Source: Triangularia verruculosa
Lineage: Eukaryota; Ascomycota; Sordariomycetes; Sordariales; Podosporaceae
NCBI GenBank assembly: GCA_033296885.1
Contig: MU863951.1
Coordinates: 62,001 to 126,000, forward strand
DNA: 64,000 bases
Direction: 5' to 3'
How positions within the stretch are numbered: position 1 is the first letter of the stretch; every line of letters starts with the position of its first letter. Both the position numbers and the translations under genes were made by a program. The notes beneath the pieces were generated by a model. It saw only the letters and a list, made by a program, of their open reading frames with translations. It was not told the origin of the DNA and did not search any database. Shown piece after piece: positions 34,883 to 45,137 of this stretch.

Positions 34883-36313
34883 ATGAAACTGTCCACAGCA
34901 AGACTTGCGGCGTTGTCGGCTCTGCTGCTCGAAGGAGCGCTCGCTGCCAGCTCGGGCAACTTCGATGTCCTGACCATCAACGTAGCTGGTCTCCCCGCCA
35001 TCCTCAACGAGAATGGCGTCCCCGGTGACAAGGCCACCAACGCTGCAACCATGGGTGCAAAGTTCTCTCAGCACGGGATCGACATCGTGCAACTGCAAGA
35101 GGTAAGTCGTCACAGGCTGTTGGCTCCCCTGGCTGTTTCAAGATTGTCACCCGGACCCGGAACGTTAACTCATCGGCGGCAGGACTTCAACTATCACGCC
35201 CACATCTACCGAACCAACACCCATCCGCATAGGACTGCCACATCTGGCGGTGTTCCGTTTGGTTCGGGCCTCAACACCGTGTCCTACCTGCCGTGGGTCG
35301 ATTTTCGGCGCATCAAGTGGAACAAGTGCTCCGATGCGAGCCAGTCCGACTGCCTGACCCCCAAAGGCTTCACCTTTATGCGTGTGGCCATCTCTTCCGA
35401 CAGTTCCACGGCAGCCTATGTCGACTTCTACAACCTCCATGCTGATGCCGGCGTTGAGCCGGGTGACCTCGTTGCCCGAAACGACAACATGAAGCAGGTC
35501 GCCGACTACATTGCAGCATGGAGCAAGGGCAATGCTGTGGTCGTGGCCGGTGATTTCAACAGCCGCTACACTCGAACGGGCGATACGGGCATCCGGGACT
35601 TCCTGGCCAGCGAGAATCCCTCCGGCCCCGGACTCAAGGATGCATGGGTCGAGCTCCTCTACAGTAACGTCATCCCGCAGTCCCCCAGCTCATGCGGCAA
35701 CCCCGCTGCCAACGACCTGTGCGAAATCGTGGACAAGGTCTTTTACCGGGGTAGCCCACTTCTCAACCTCCGGGCCACCGACACCCGCTACGACACTTCG
35801 CGGTTCCTCCAAGACAACGGGGACGTCTTGACCGACCACAACCCGGTCCATGTGAACTTTACCTGGTCATCCGGCGCGTCCCTGCGACAGAGCAGCCTGT
35901 TTGGTGGTCCTCATGGCAGCTGGTTCAGCGACGTCCCCGTCCTTGCGGGCATCAACAAGCCAAAGGCGGCCACGATTGATTTCCGCGGGGCCTCTCGTCT
36001 TGACGGCGTTGGAGTGACGTTGACGGACGGAACCAGGTTCACACACGGCGGCTCCGGCGGGACTGCCGCTTCCTTGGCCTTGGGGGCGAACGAATACTGG
36101 ACTCAGGCGGAGCTTTGCACCGGCCAGAGAAGCGGACGTACCCGCAACTTTTACATCCGAGCCGTAACTTCCTCTGGGCGCAGTCTCACATCCGGCACAT
36201 CGACAAGCGATTGCCAGACATTCGTGGCTCCGAGCGGGTGGCAGATTGTCGGTTTTGTCGGGCAAGATGGGAGTGAAGTGGACCAGCTGGCATTCGTATA
36301 TGCCCCACGATGA
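34883..36313 (+). CDS. secreted endonuclease/exonuclease/phosphatase-family enzyme fused to a jacalin-like lectin
   Basis: Exons 34883-35101 and 35183-36313 give 449 residues. The 81-base intron has no stop and sits directly after the metal-binding Glu of VQLQE. A signal peptide covers residues 1-21. EEP-fold motifs appear in order: LTINVAGLP, LQE, NLHADAG, VVAGDFNSRYTR and LTDHNPVHV, all matching the catalytic set of DNase I, sphingomyelinase and inositol phosphatase relatives. The last 130 residues have the jacalin-like pattern: DFRGASRLDGVGVTL, then HGGSGG, and a final GFVGQDGSEVDQLAFVY. The lectin likely directs the enzyme to a glycan or cell surface. Whether the substrate is nucleic acid, lipid or phosphate ester is not visible. 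Confidence 0.8.
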   Translation: MKLSTARLAALSALLLEGALAASSGNFDVLTINVAGLPAILNENGVPGDKATNAATMGAKFSQHGIDIVQLQEVSRHRLLAPLAVSRLSPGPGTLTHRRQDFNYHAHIYRTNTHPHRTATSGGVPFGSGLNTVSYLPWVDFRRIKWNKCSDASQSDCLTPKGFTFMRVAISSDSSTAAYVDFYNLHADAGVEPGDLVARNDNMKQVADYIAAWSKGNAVVVAGDFNSRYTRTGDTGIRDFLASENPSGPGLKDAWVELLYSNVIPQSPSSCGNPAANDLCEIVDKVFYRGSPLLNLRATDTRYDTSRFLQDNGDVLTDHNPVHVNFTWSSGASLRQSSLFGGPHGSWFSDVPVLAGINKPKAATIDFRGASRLDGVGVTLTDGTRFTHGGSGGTAASLALGANEYWTQAELCTGQRSGRTRNFYIRAVTSSGRSLTSGTSTSDCQTFVAPSGWQIVGFVGQDGSEVDQLAFVYAPR

Positions 36314-39300
36314 GAAAGGGAGGATGGTGTTTTTGTTGTGTAGCCATTTTGCCGATACGGACTTCATGCCGAGTGATGAATTGGTTTTCACTGACCCTCT
36401 TGAAATGCGCGTGATACTCCGTATGTACTTGAAACCGAGGCACTCTCAATGCTACCAACACCTCTGTCACAAATGAGCCAGACTCGTAGTGATGGTGGTT
36501 TTGGGTGCTGATCGTCGAAACCTTTTCGGTCACCATGCCGAAGATAGCAGTGATCAACGCCAAGCTCACGATAACTAGCCGGTGGAACCAGCCTTTTATC
36601 AAGTGCTCTTGCTCTCAACAGAAAAGGACCCTGGTGTTCCTGTCAGGTAAATGACAACCAAGCCTGTCCCTGCTAACGTGATTGCCGGCGCCGCTTGAAG
36701 GGCGCCGCTTGAAGAAACGAAACGCTTGTCTCCATCTGGTTCTGGCCAATAGGGGCATTGGCCGCTGCCATGAGTGAGTTTGGTAGTTTTGACGTCCTGA
36801 TGTGGTCTGATGTCGATAAAGAGATGTGAGATGCGGCAAGACGCATATTGTCGCTGGTGCTTTCGGTGGGTTACGCAAATGCAGGTCCCAGGTAACTACC
36901 CCGCCTCCCCGCACCCGGCTGATGACCTCTGTCTGGTTGCTCTGTTGTGACCATCGAGGCCATTGACCAATTGTATATGTCTCTGATAGGACACAGAAAT
37001 TGATCGCGGCAGACGCGGGGGTTGCCCGGAAAAAGAGCCGATTGTGCCGCGATGCCGTGTTGGCTGTTCCGTGCCGCTCCGGCTTGATTGGTGATCGCGA
37101 CGTGATTTGTCCAGTTGTGAGGCTGAAGTGGCGAGCTCTTCATGTCCAGGGACTTGATTAGGGTACCCCGCCGCTGGCCGACATGGACATGCGGCAGCTG
37201 GCACGTTCCCAAAGAGAAAATCTGTTCAATAATTCCCTCTGCTTTGGGAGCTGGACAGCGTGGGATGGGGATCCCAATATGGAAGGCAGACAAGTGAAAC
37301 ACGCAGCCTAATTATCTTGCTGACAGCTAGAGAAGCGTGAGAAGCTTCATCCCTATGCCCTCTCCTGCACGTTGCATGCACAGGCACTGGGGCGCCTGGG
37401 TAAGGTACGGACGGGGGGCGTGGCCTGATGGTGTTGATCTGGGGAAACCCCGTCCTTCTTTATTTTGACTTGCTGATCGTGGGGTGTTTTCGTTTCTCCT
37501 CGCATCGATGGAGCGTTGACGTGATTTGAGCATCTTGTCAGCAAGCGAGGGACCCTGGAAGCTGATGGTATCTGTTTCACTTGACCCCCCACCTAAATAG
37601 TGCACCACCGCACCATCTTCACTGCGTGACTACTACTGCACTTCAGCCAGGTCACCGGCGCGGGGGGTGGCGTCGGCCGCGTTCGCACTACGGCGTGGCC
37701 TTCAAAAGGCTGACCGCCAACGCTCGCCCAGAAAGTCGGGACGGGAAAGGCGGTAGTCTCTCGCGACGACACCAAAGCCTCGGGCCCGTCCTGTGGGGTC
37801 TAGCACCAGGTGAGGCTTGACATCTTCAGCTTGTTCCATGTGAAACGTCGAGGCGCATCTGGTGAAGGTTGTGAAACCTGACAAGTTCGACTCCCCCGAT
37901 GTATGGAAATGTGGCAAGAAAGTTTACAATTCCGAGGCTGCCTCATCTTATCAAACCATGCCAGGGGCGCACAGAGCACCCTTGGACGCGTGCTTTGAAG
38001 AAACCCGACGGCAGGCCGAGAGTCGAGTCGATGGGACGCTGCCCGGGAGATAAGGGGGATCCCAGCAGCCAAACTGGCGATAATTATTACTAAAACGGTG
38101 ACGCCGTCTCCATTTCTTTTTGCTTTTTAACACGAGCACACCGACGTTGTCCTCGGCGACACGGCGACACCACAATGCCAAGCAACGAGCTTGGGGCGTG
38201 TGCTTAAGATATGCACCTTTTTTGGTGGGTGGGGGATCTTGCAGCGTGGGGTAAAAGTGCCCACTGCCAGTCACTTTCTTCGTCGATTGAGCTTGATGGG
38301 CATTTGTTTTAGACCAGGCAGAGCAGACTCAAAACATAACCAGAAGCGGCTATCTATCGCCACAGTCCTCTGCTTTTACGCCGAGAGTGCTGCCCGCTGT
38401 GATAGAGATAGTAGCTCCATGTGAAGGCGATCAACCACTTCCCCTGGTCGGAGGGGAAATGTGATATCAATGCATAGCGTGAGGCACACTGCAGCAGTCA
38501 GCTTTTGGCTGGTATCGCAGCTCGTGGGATTGACAATGAGAGGATGCATCCTTCGATCGAGTTGATCACCCCCAGTAAAATACAGAAAAAGTGCACTTTT
38601 GGGCAGTGGATGCAACCACGGCAACGTCGAGGTCCTACCAGAACTCGCCCTGACCCGCGGAAGCCACAGTTGGGTGCCGTCCCGTCCACACCGGACACGA
38701 CCTCGTTCAGTTCTCGTCGAGCAAGATATCTACACTGGTGGAAGCACGACTGTTTATGGCGGGAGGTGTGATGGATGTGATTGAGGATGATGGAGCCACA
38801 CCCGCCCAGGGATGGGAGTTGGAGTCCCTCGCAGTAAACCGGGGGAGCAATCCATGGTCCCGAGCTCTCTCTCTGAACGCTCGTTGGCTGCCGTTAGCGT
38901 GTACCGGGGGAGCCTACCCGCACGACCCGCAGCGTTCCCCCAACGGGCAATATCGCGACGAAAAATATTGCAGATGAACCCTGCCAGGGTGCCAGTTTGG
39001 AAAGAGAAGTGGAGTCAAGAACCCTCGCTGCGGCCAGGGGACCACGAGCAGGGGAGACGGCGACCGACAGACAGAGAGGGAGACAGACCATCTGCTCTTT
39101 CTCGTCGAGTCCCGGTCTCGACCTTTCCGGGTTCCATCTTTTCATAACTTCTGCAACAAAACAAGCAGCAGCAGCAGAAACAGCAGCGGGAAACGCATAC
39201 TCTTGCGGCAGGTCCCTCCCCGATGCCATTTGTGTAATTACACAATCGCAATTCCGATACCCGAACTTTGGGATCATCATTGATGTCCGATACGACAACG

Positions 39301-39721
39301 AGGTGCATGTTAGAACCGATCTGAACAGCCGACCAGACCTTTCGCCCTCCCCGTGTCGAGAGCACTGCCGCATTCCTCCCACACGACCAGGCGACTTCTT
39401 CTTCTCCTTCTTCTTTTCCTCTCAACCTGGACTGGCTGGCCAAAACAAACAGAAAAAGGTACGAAATTAAAAACCCGTACCTGGTTTGCACTTTGCAAAA
39501 CTTGGTCGTCTGGGGCCTCGCCCTGGTATGCAGCGGCTCATTCCTGCCTCCAAGGAAACCTCGCTCCCTGCATTCTTCACCTCTTCACCTCTTCAACGCT
39601 GTCATATCAAAACAACTCGCCCCAGGTGATACTGACATTCTTCTTCCTCCAGCCAAACACTTCATTACAACTTGGACAGTGGACTTGCGCCTATGCGTTC
39701 TCACCACCGTCTCCGACAGCA
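36314..39721. other. 3.4-kb intergenic region and long leader of the RasGEF gene
   Basis: No supported gene. A tandem duplication of about 14 bases (GGCGCCGCTTGAAG) lies near 36686-36713. The last 350 bases are rich in CTT/CCT and CAG runs, typical of long 5' UTRs of fungal regulatory genes. The frame open upstream to 39353 lacks a proper ATG. Confidence 0.5.
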
Positions 39722-42700
39722 ATGGCAATGCTGAACAGCCAACCCGCGCGATCAAGCCTACAGGTGGCCCCCTTGGCGATACAGAAAACGTGCGGCAATG
39801 GAGCGAGCTTGGCCGACTCGTCAGACCCATATTCTCAATCGCAGATAACCCCGCCAGCAACCCCCAATGGATCCCAGGAGGACCTCCACACCCAGGCGCA
39901 GGACCACCTTGAGATGGAAGTCGAGATGCCCAGCGAGCCACCCGTCTTTCACAACTTCCTGCGCGCCTTTTATCCCTTCCAGCCAGAGAACATCGTGACC
40001 GACTCAACCGTCACGCTCCCGCTGGCTGAAGGCGATGTCGTCCTGGTGCACTCCATCCATACAAACGGCTGGGCCGACGGGACTTTGCTGGTCAATGGCG
40101 CGAGAGGATGGCTCCCAACCAACTATTGCGAAGCCTACGACCCCGACGAGATGAGGAGCCTGTTGAAGGCGCTGCTCAACTTTTGGGACATGATGCGCGC
40201 CACTTGTGGGAACGACAGCGAGATGTTTGGAAATCAGGAGTTCATGAAGGGGATCATTGCCGGTGTCCGTTATCTATTGGTACGTGTGTGTGTGAGAGCC
40301 GCGATCGGGCCATTGCCGGGACGGTGCAATCTAATAATTTCACAGGAGCGCACACACTGTCTGACAAGAGAATCACCTCTCGTACAAGAATACGATGCTT
40401 TGAGGCGAAACCGGAAGTCTCTACTGTCGGAACTCTCATGCTTGGTCAAAACAGCCAGACGGTTGCATGATGCCCAGCGCATGACAAATCCTGAGAATAT
40501 CAACGAGGTGGTGGACGAAATGATTCTACGCGCTTTCAAGATCGTCACCAAAGGGGTAAGATTCTTGGACGTCTTGGAAGAAGAGAGGAGGCCCCTGGTG
40601 CCCACAATTGCAGCCATAACCACGCCAGCCGAGGACACCCAAGTTCCACCAACGCCACCAGCAGAATCATCCCACTTTGGTGCCGGTTATGGCCCGGCAG
40701 CGGATGCAGGTTCCCGCGCCGAGGACGACGGGGAAGCAGCTGGAAGGGAACAATACGCAGCCAGCGACGTGGCACAAGGCCTGGCCTCTGCAGGAAACCG
40801 TTTGTCTTCGGTTTGCGCACAGAATACAAATGCCCGCCGTCTGTCTCAGGCTGGCCCGCTCCAGGTTCATCGCCCGTCTTCCACCCTCTCTCATCGTCTG
40901 AGCATAGCAGGCCCTTCCTGCCTGGCGCGTCCGCAGAACCTTGTGTCGGAAAAGCTCAACGCCTGCCACGACAGCTTTCTCTCCCACCTCGGCTCCTTTA
41001 TTGGCCGGCTTCATCTCCAGTCGCAATCAAGACCGAGCCTTGCTCTTGCGGTCAAGCAGTCAGCAACATCGGGAGGTCAGCTGTTGGTCGTGGTGGATGT
41101 TGTCTGTACACAAAACTCGGCAGTTATCGATGTGTTGGAGCAGTCCCGTGCGGCCATGTACGACCGTATCCAGGAGCTGGTGCACACGGCGCGCGAGATA
41201 CTCGCCAACCCCACATCCGACTTGGAGGAAGACGTTATTATTCCCCAGGATAACGGCAGGTTATTGGGCGCGGCAACAGGCTGTGTCAAGGCGACTGGTG
41301 AATGCGTGGCAAAGACAAAATGGGTCATTGAGCGGATTGGAGACTTTGAGTTCGAGTTCGACAATGGGAGTCTGGGCGTCAACTTCGATCTCTCGGCGTT
41401 GGCTCTGGTTCGGGAAGAGAAAGACTCCCGTTACTGCCCGTCCGAGTCGGCGAGCATGGCTGAATCAACCGTGTCCGAGACACCAACGGCGTCGACAGCA
41501 ATTTCCATCACGTCTTCGGCGCCTGTTCCGTCTGTCATACTCGCGATCGACAAGCCACTTCCCGATGTTCCGCAGGTTACCTCGCCAATTACCGAGCACC
41601 CAGTCTCACATCCCTTGCTTGCTGGCTCGCGACCACAGTCACTCCCCGTCCGTGATCGTGCCTCGAGCGTGGTCCAGAGCGTGTCTTCCACCCGAACCGA
41701 CCTCCCACCACTACCAAGAATATCAACCGCATCTCTACCCATGGACACCTACAGTCCCCTTGAGCCATCCAGCACAAATGGCAGCGACTTCCGCTCGTTC
41801 CGGTCGGAAAGCATGACAGCCTCCAGCTCAGGCTCCGGCAGCACATATTTGAGCCGAGATTCAGAGTCCAGCATCTTGTCACAGACATCGACGCGTGCCA
41901 CCACACCCGACAGTGCGCAGGCTCCCAGAAACCAGCCTTCATTATCCGATCTGAGCACCGCCGAGACGGCGAGCCACGCCGAGGAAGTTGATGATGTTGA
42001 GTCCAAACTTCTGGAGAAGACCTTTGCCCACGAGCTGGTGTTCAACAAGGAAGGGCAGGTGACTGGTGGCTCGCTTCCCGCCCTGGTCGAGAGGCTTACC
42101 ACGCACGAGTCAACCCCCGATGCCATATTTGTCTCGACCTTTTATCTGACGTTTCGCCTATTCTGCACCCCGACTGCGCTCACACAAGCCCTCGTCGAGC
42201 GGTTCGACTATGTGGGCGAAAGCTCAACCATTGCAGCCCCTGTGCGGCTACGAACATACAACGTCTTCAAGGGCTGGCTCGAATCACACTGGCGCGAAGA
42301 AACGGACCGCGAAGCATTGGTCTTGATCAAGGAATTCGCCGAAGTGAAGTTGGCTGCGATTCTCCCCTCGGCCGCCAAACGTCTGCTTGATCTCGCAGAG
42401 AAGGTGTCTGTTGCCAATGGTGCTCTGGTCCCCAGGTTTGTGTCGTCGATGGGTAAATCAGGTGCTACGGGCGCCCATTACATTCCTGTCGACACACCGC
42501 TTCCTGCACCTGTCATGACCAGAGCCCAGAGCAACGCCCTTGGCAGTTGGAAGGCTGGGGGAAGCTGCCCTTCGATCCTAGACTTTGATCCTCTGGAGAT
42601 TGCGCGCCAGCTCACCATCAAGCAAATGTCTCTCTTCTGTTCGATTCTGCCCGAGGAGCTCTTGGGATCCAAATGGACCAAGCTTAACGGAGCGGCGACC

Positions 42701-43447
42701 CCCAACGTCAAGGCCATGACGGCCTTCACCACCGGCCTCTCCAACCTGGTTGCCGATACCATCTTGCAGTACGACGAGGTCAAGAAGCGGGCGCTTGTCA
42801 TCAAGCACTGGATCAAGATTGCCAGCCAATGCTCATCTCTGCACAACTACGATGCTGTGATGGCCATCACGTGCGCACTCACCGACACCAGCATCAAGCG
42901 CTTAAAGATGACATGGGACACTGTCAGCGCCAAGCGCAAGGAGATGCTCAGGTCGCTTCAATCCACAGTCGACATCAACCAAAACTACAAGGCCTTGCGC
43001 GCACGCCTCCACGATCGTGTCCCTCCATGCCTGCCATTTTTAGGCATGTTCCTGACCGATCTCACCTTTGTCGATGTTGGAAACCCTCCTACCAAGACCA
43101 GCGATACTGGGTTGGTGGTCATCAACTTCGACAAGCACACTCGCACGGCCAAGAGCATTGGGGAGCTGCAGCGTTTCCAAATCCCTTACCGTCTTACCGA
43201 GCTTCCCGACTTGCAAGAATGGCTCTCCAGCCAAATCGACCGAGTTCGCGAGAAGGATAAGGCGGGCGCCAATGCCCAGGCTTCCCATTACCGCAAGAGC
43301 CTGCTTCTTGAGCCACGCGAAGTGCAGCAACTGCGCACTCCCGTCGAGCCCCCCACGCCGGCTGCGACCGGCAGCGGCATGTTTGCGTGGATGCGGAGCA
43401 ACAGTGCTACCAGCACAGTCACTCAGGGCTTATCACCCCCTATCTGA
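39722..43447 (+). CDS. SH3-RasGEF guanine nucleotide exchange factor (CDC25-type)
   Basis: Exons 39722-40279 and 40346-43447 give 1219 residues; the ATG lies in AGCAATGG. The 66-base intron has no stop, but GTACGT, CACAG and restored context (RYLL joined to ERTH) support it. An SH3 domain spans about residues 76-140 (ALYDF-like FYPFQPEN, GWLPTNYCE). A helical region and long Ser/Thr-rich linkers follow. RasGEF-N lies at about 750-900 and the catalytic CDC25 domain at about 935-1155, with LTIKQMSLFCSILPEELLGSKW, the INQNYKALR region and the helical hairpin. It promotes GDP release from Ras at the membrane and feeds cAMP/MAPK growth and morphogenesis signalling. Length and order match fungal Cdc25-type proteins. 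Confidence 0.9.
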   Translation: MAMLNSQPARSSLQVAPLAIQKTCGNGASLADSSDPYSQSQITPPATPNGSQEDLHTQAQDHLEMEVEMPSEPPVFHNFLRAFYPFQPENIVTDSTVTLPLAEGDVVLVHSIHTNGWADGTLLVNGARGWLPTNYCEAYDPDEMRSLLKALLNFWDMMRATCGNDSEMFGNQEFMKGIIAGVRYLLVRVCVRAAIGPLPGRCNLIISQERTHCLTRESPLVQEYDALRRNRKSLLSELSCLVKTARRLHDAQRMTNPENINEVVDEMILRAFKIVTKGVRFLDVLEEERRPLVPTIAAITTPAEDTQVPPTPPAESSHFGAGYGPAADAGSRAEDDGEAAGREQYAASDVAQGLASAGNRLSSVCAQNTNARRLSQAGPLQVHRPSSTLSHRLSIAGPSCLARPQNLVSEKLNACHDSFLSHLGSFIGRLHLQSQSRPSLALAVKQSATSGGQLLVVVDVVCTQNSAVIDVLEQSRAAMYDRIQELVHTAREILANPTSDLEEDVIIPQDNGRLLGAATGCVKATGECVAKTKWVIERIGDFEFEFDNGSLGVNFDLSALALVREEKDSRYCPSESASMAESTVSETPTASTAISITSSAPVPSVILAIDKPLPDVPQVTSPITEHPVSHPLLAGSRPQSLPVRDRASSVVQSVSSTRTDLPPLPRISTASLPMDTYSPLEPSSTNGSDFRSFRSESMTASSSGSGSTYLSRDSESSILSQTSTRATTPDSAQAPRNQPSLSDLSTAETASHAEEVDDVESKLLEKTFAHELVFNKEGQVTGGSLPALVERLTTHESTPDAIFVSTFYLTFRLFCTPTALTQALVERFDYVGESSTIAAPVRLRTYNVFKGWLESHWREETDREALVLIKEFAEVKLAAILPSAAKRLLDLAEKVSVANGALVPRFVSSMGKSGATGAHYIPVDTPLPAPVMTRAQSNALGSWKAGGSCPSILDFDPLEIARQLTIKQMSLFCSILPEELLGSKWTKLNGAATPNVKAMTAFTTGLSNLVADTILQYDEVKKRALVIKHWIKIASQCSSLHNYDAVMAITCALTDTSIKRLKMTWDTVSAKRKEMLRSLQSTVDINQNYKALRARLHDRVPPCLPFLGMFLTDLTFVDVGNPPTKTSDTGLVVINFDKHTRTAKSIGELQRFQIPYRLTELPDLQEWLSSQIDRVREKDKAGANAQASHYRKSLLLEPREVQQLRTPVEPPTPAATGSGMFAWMRSNSATSTVTQGLSPPI

Positions 43448-44067
43448 AGTACACCTCATACCATAATCATCATGTATCTCAACATCACACATCATCGACG
43501 ACGGACGGCGGCCTGTTTCACTTTTTTTACTCTGTTTTTATGATACCCCTGCTTGCATACTGGCCTGCTGCACTGTTTTTTTACGACATGATGAAGATGG
43601 GACCGCCATGCGGGACTCTACGACGCCATCATCACCTGAATCTTTTATTTTTACTTCAGACCACATCTCCTGCAATGGACTCTTCCTCTACCAAGGACGG
43701 ATGGTACACTATTTGCTAGCTGGACTGGGGCATCGGAAGGAAAAAGTCTTGTACATAATGGCCTCTTTTCTTCTTTTTCTGTTCTTGTTTTCGGAAAATA
43801 CCCTCTTCTCCCACCGGGTTCTGGGACATCGGGCTGTGGAGTTTGCTTTTGGTGTCTATCAGCTGTGAGATGGAAAAACAGGACATGGATGGTTTGGGTC
43901 CGCGCCGAAGGGAAGGCATCATCTGGATTTCGAGCTGCTTGGATGAATGGATGGAAGGATGGTAGCATAGCGAGCGGAAGTGATAGGGAATTTAGGGGGC
44001 AAAACCTGGTGTCTTGAATGCAGTGTGCAAGTCTTTTGTGCAACGGCGGTCCCCCAGATGTGATAGT
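43448..44067. other. 3' UTR of RasGEF and spacer
   Basis: T-rich 3' UTR-like sequence; no gene seen. Confidence 0.5.
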
Positions 44068-44758
44068 ATGACGCTGCGTTCAGACTCAAAGACGTTTAGT
44101 CAAATATCAGAATCGGACAGTGATCTCGACATTGACAACATGGACTTTAGCGATCCTGCCCATCTCGCCAGGTTCGCACCACCCGGCGCTCCAATTCCAA
44201 AAACGCTTCCGCCAGATGAACTTCGTCGACAGGCTCGGGATAAATCACGCATCATTCACGGAACATACCGCAAGAACTCCAGGAAATTGCGGTGCGGCAT
44301 GAGGAGACGATACAGAAGCGGTGGACAAAGAAGTCCAAGCAACAACGTCAAAAAGTGCTGCTGGAAGCACCGTACCGACCGCCAGCCCACATCGACTTTG
44401 CGCGCATGGAGCTGCTGCTGGGAGCCAAAGTTTCGGCCGCAAAGGATCACATATGGGCCTTGAGAGAGGACCCCAACTATTTTGCTGCCGATATAGCCGA
44501 CTTGCGAGAGCACAGGCAGGAGATTTTGAAGGATACCAGGGCCATATTCATCCGGCACTTCGTCCAGGCCGGGAGTCGCTCTTCATCGCACGGATCATCG
44601 GCAGCCTGATGCATGACGCCTATTCCGAACTTGAAGTCTATACGGAATCGCATCGTCAGGCCAATGAGTTGCGCTCGTTGCACCAAAAATACTCCTGCTT
44701 TTGCGTTTCATGGCCTTTCTGGGTGAATAGAGATAGAAACAGTCCAGATTTGTAAGAA
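44068..44758 (+). pseudogene. frame-shifted relic of a fungal hypothetical protein family
   Basis: From ATG 44068 (or 44140) one frame reads to about 44271 (DELRRQARDKSRIIHGTYR). The same protein continues in a second frame (HEETIQKRWTKKSKQQRQK) from about 44274. Near 44539-44542 it shifts to a third frame (LFIARIIGSLMHDAYSELE) and ends at TAA about 44756. Each shift equals one missing base, in an AA and a GGG run. The IQKRWTKK-x3-QR-x-K-x-LL segment is characteristic of a large Sordariomycete family of unknown function, in my recollection. The C-terminal half expected in that family is absent, so it is also truncated. Homopolymer base-call errors are the main alternative to a decayed gene. 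Confidence 0.65.
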
Positions 44759-45137
44759 GCAGGAAGGCCTGTTAACTGCTATAACCGAACCCATAATAAA
44801 ACTCCGCAAGCTTCCCTCAATGACCTTGTTTTTGAAGTGCCCATTTCTCACTTCTGCCTCAAAATCAGCTTGACTGCAAGATTAGGGACTACTACCGGCA
44901 AGCAATACTACTTCACCAACCATTCGTCCTGAGGCACTCTGGTCACGACACAGACATAGTCGATAAAGGCGACAAAATAGATAAAGAGACAATTCGCCCG
45001 CGAAAGTAGTATCATTAGGTATCTAACCATCTCCATCTCCAACTAGTTTCTCTACCTTACGCCAAACCCGAAGCCAATATTACCAATGCTGTGCGACGTT
45101 GAAGGGTGATGGCGGGTGGTTGTATCTCGGTCCACGG
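44759..45137. other. spacer
   Basis: No gene seen between the relic and the 3' end of the minus-strand multi-exon gene. Confidence 0.4.

Noticed and set aside
39353..39721. N-terminal extension of the RasGEF with a hydrophobic Leu run
   Set aside because: No ATG in the extension; the Leu run is a CTT/CTC-rich 5' UTR artefact.
40280..40345. Intron of the RasGEF read as coding (22 codons)
   Set aside because: Stop-free but with clear GTACGT donor and CACAG acceptor; the segment reads as an insertion between RYLL and ERTH.
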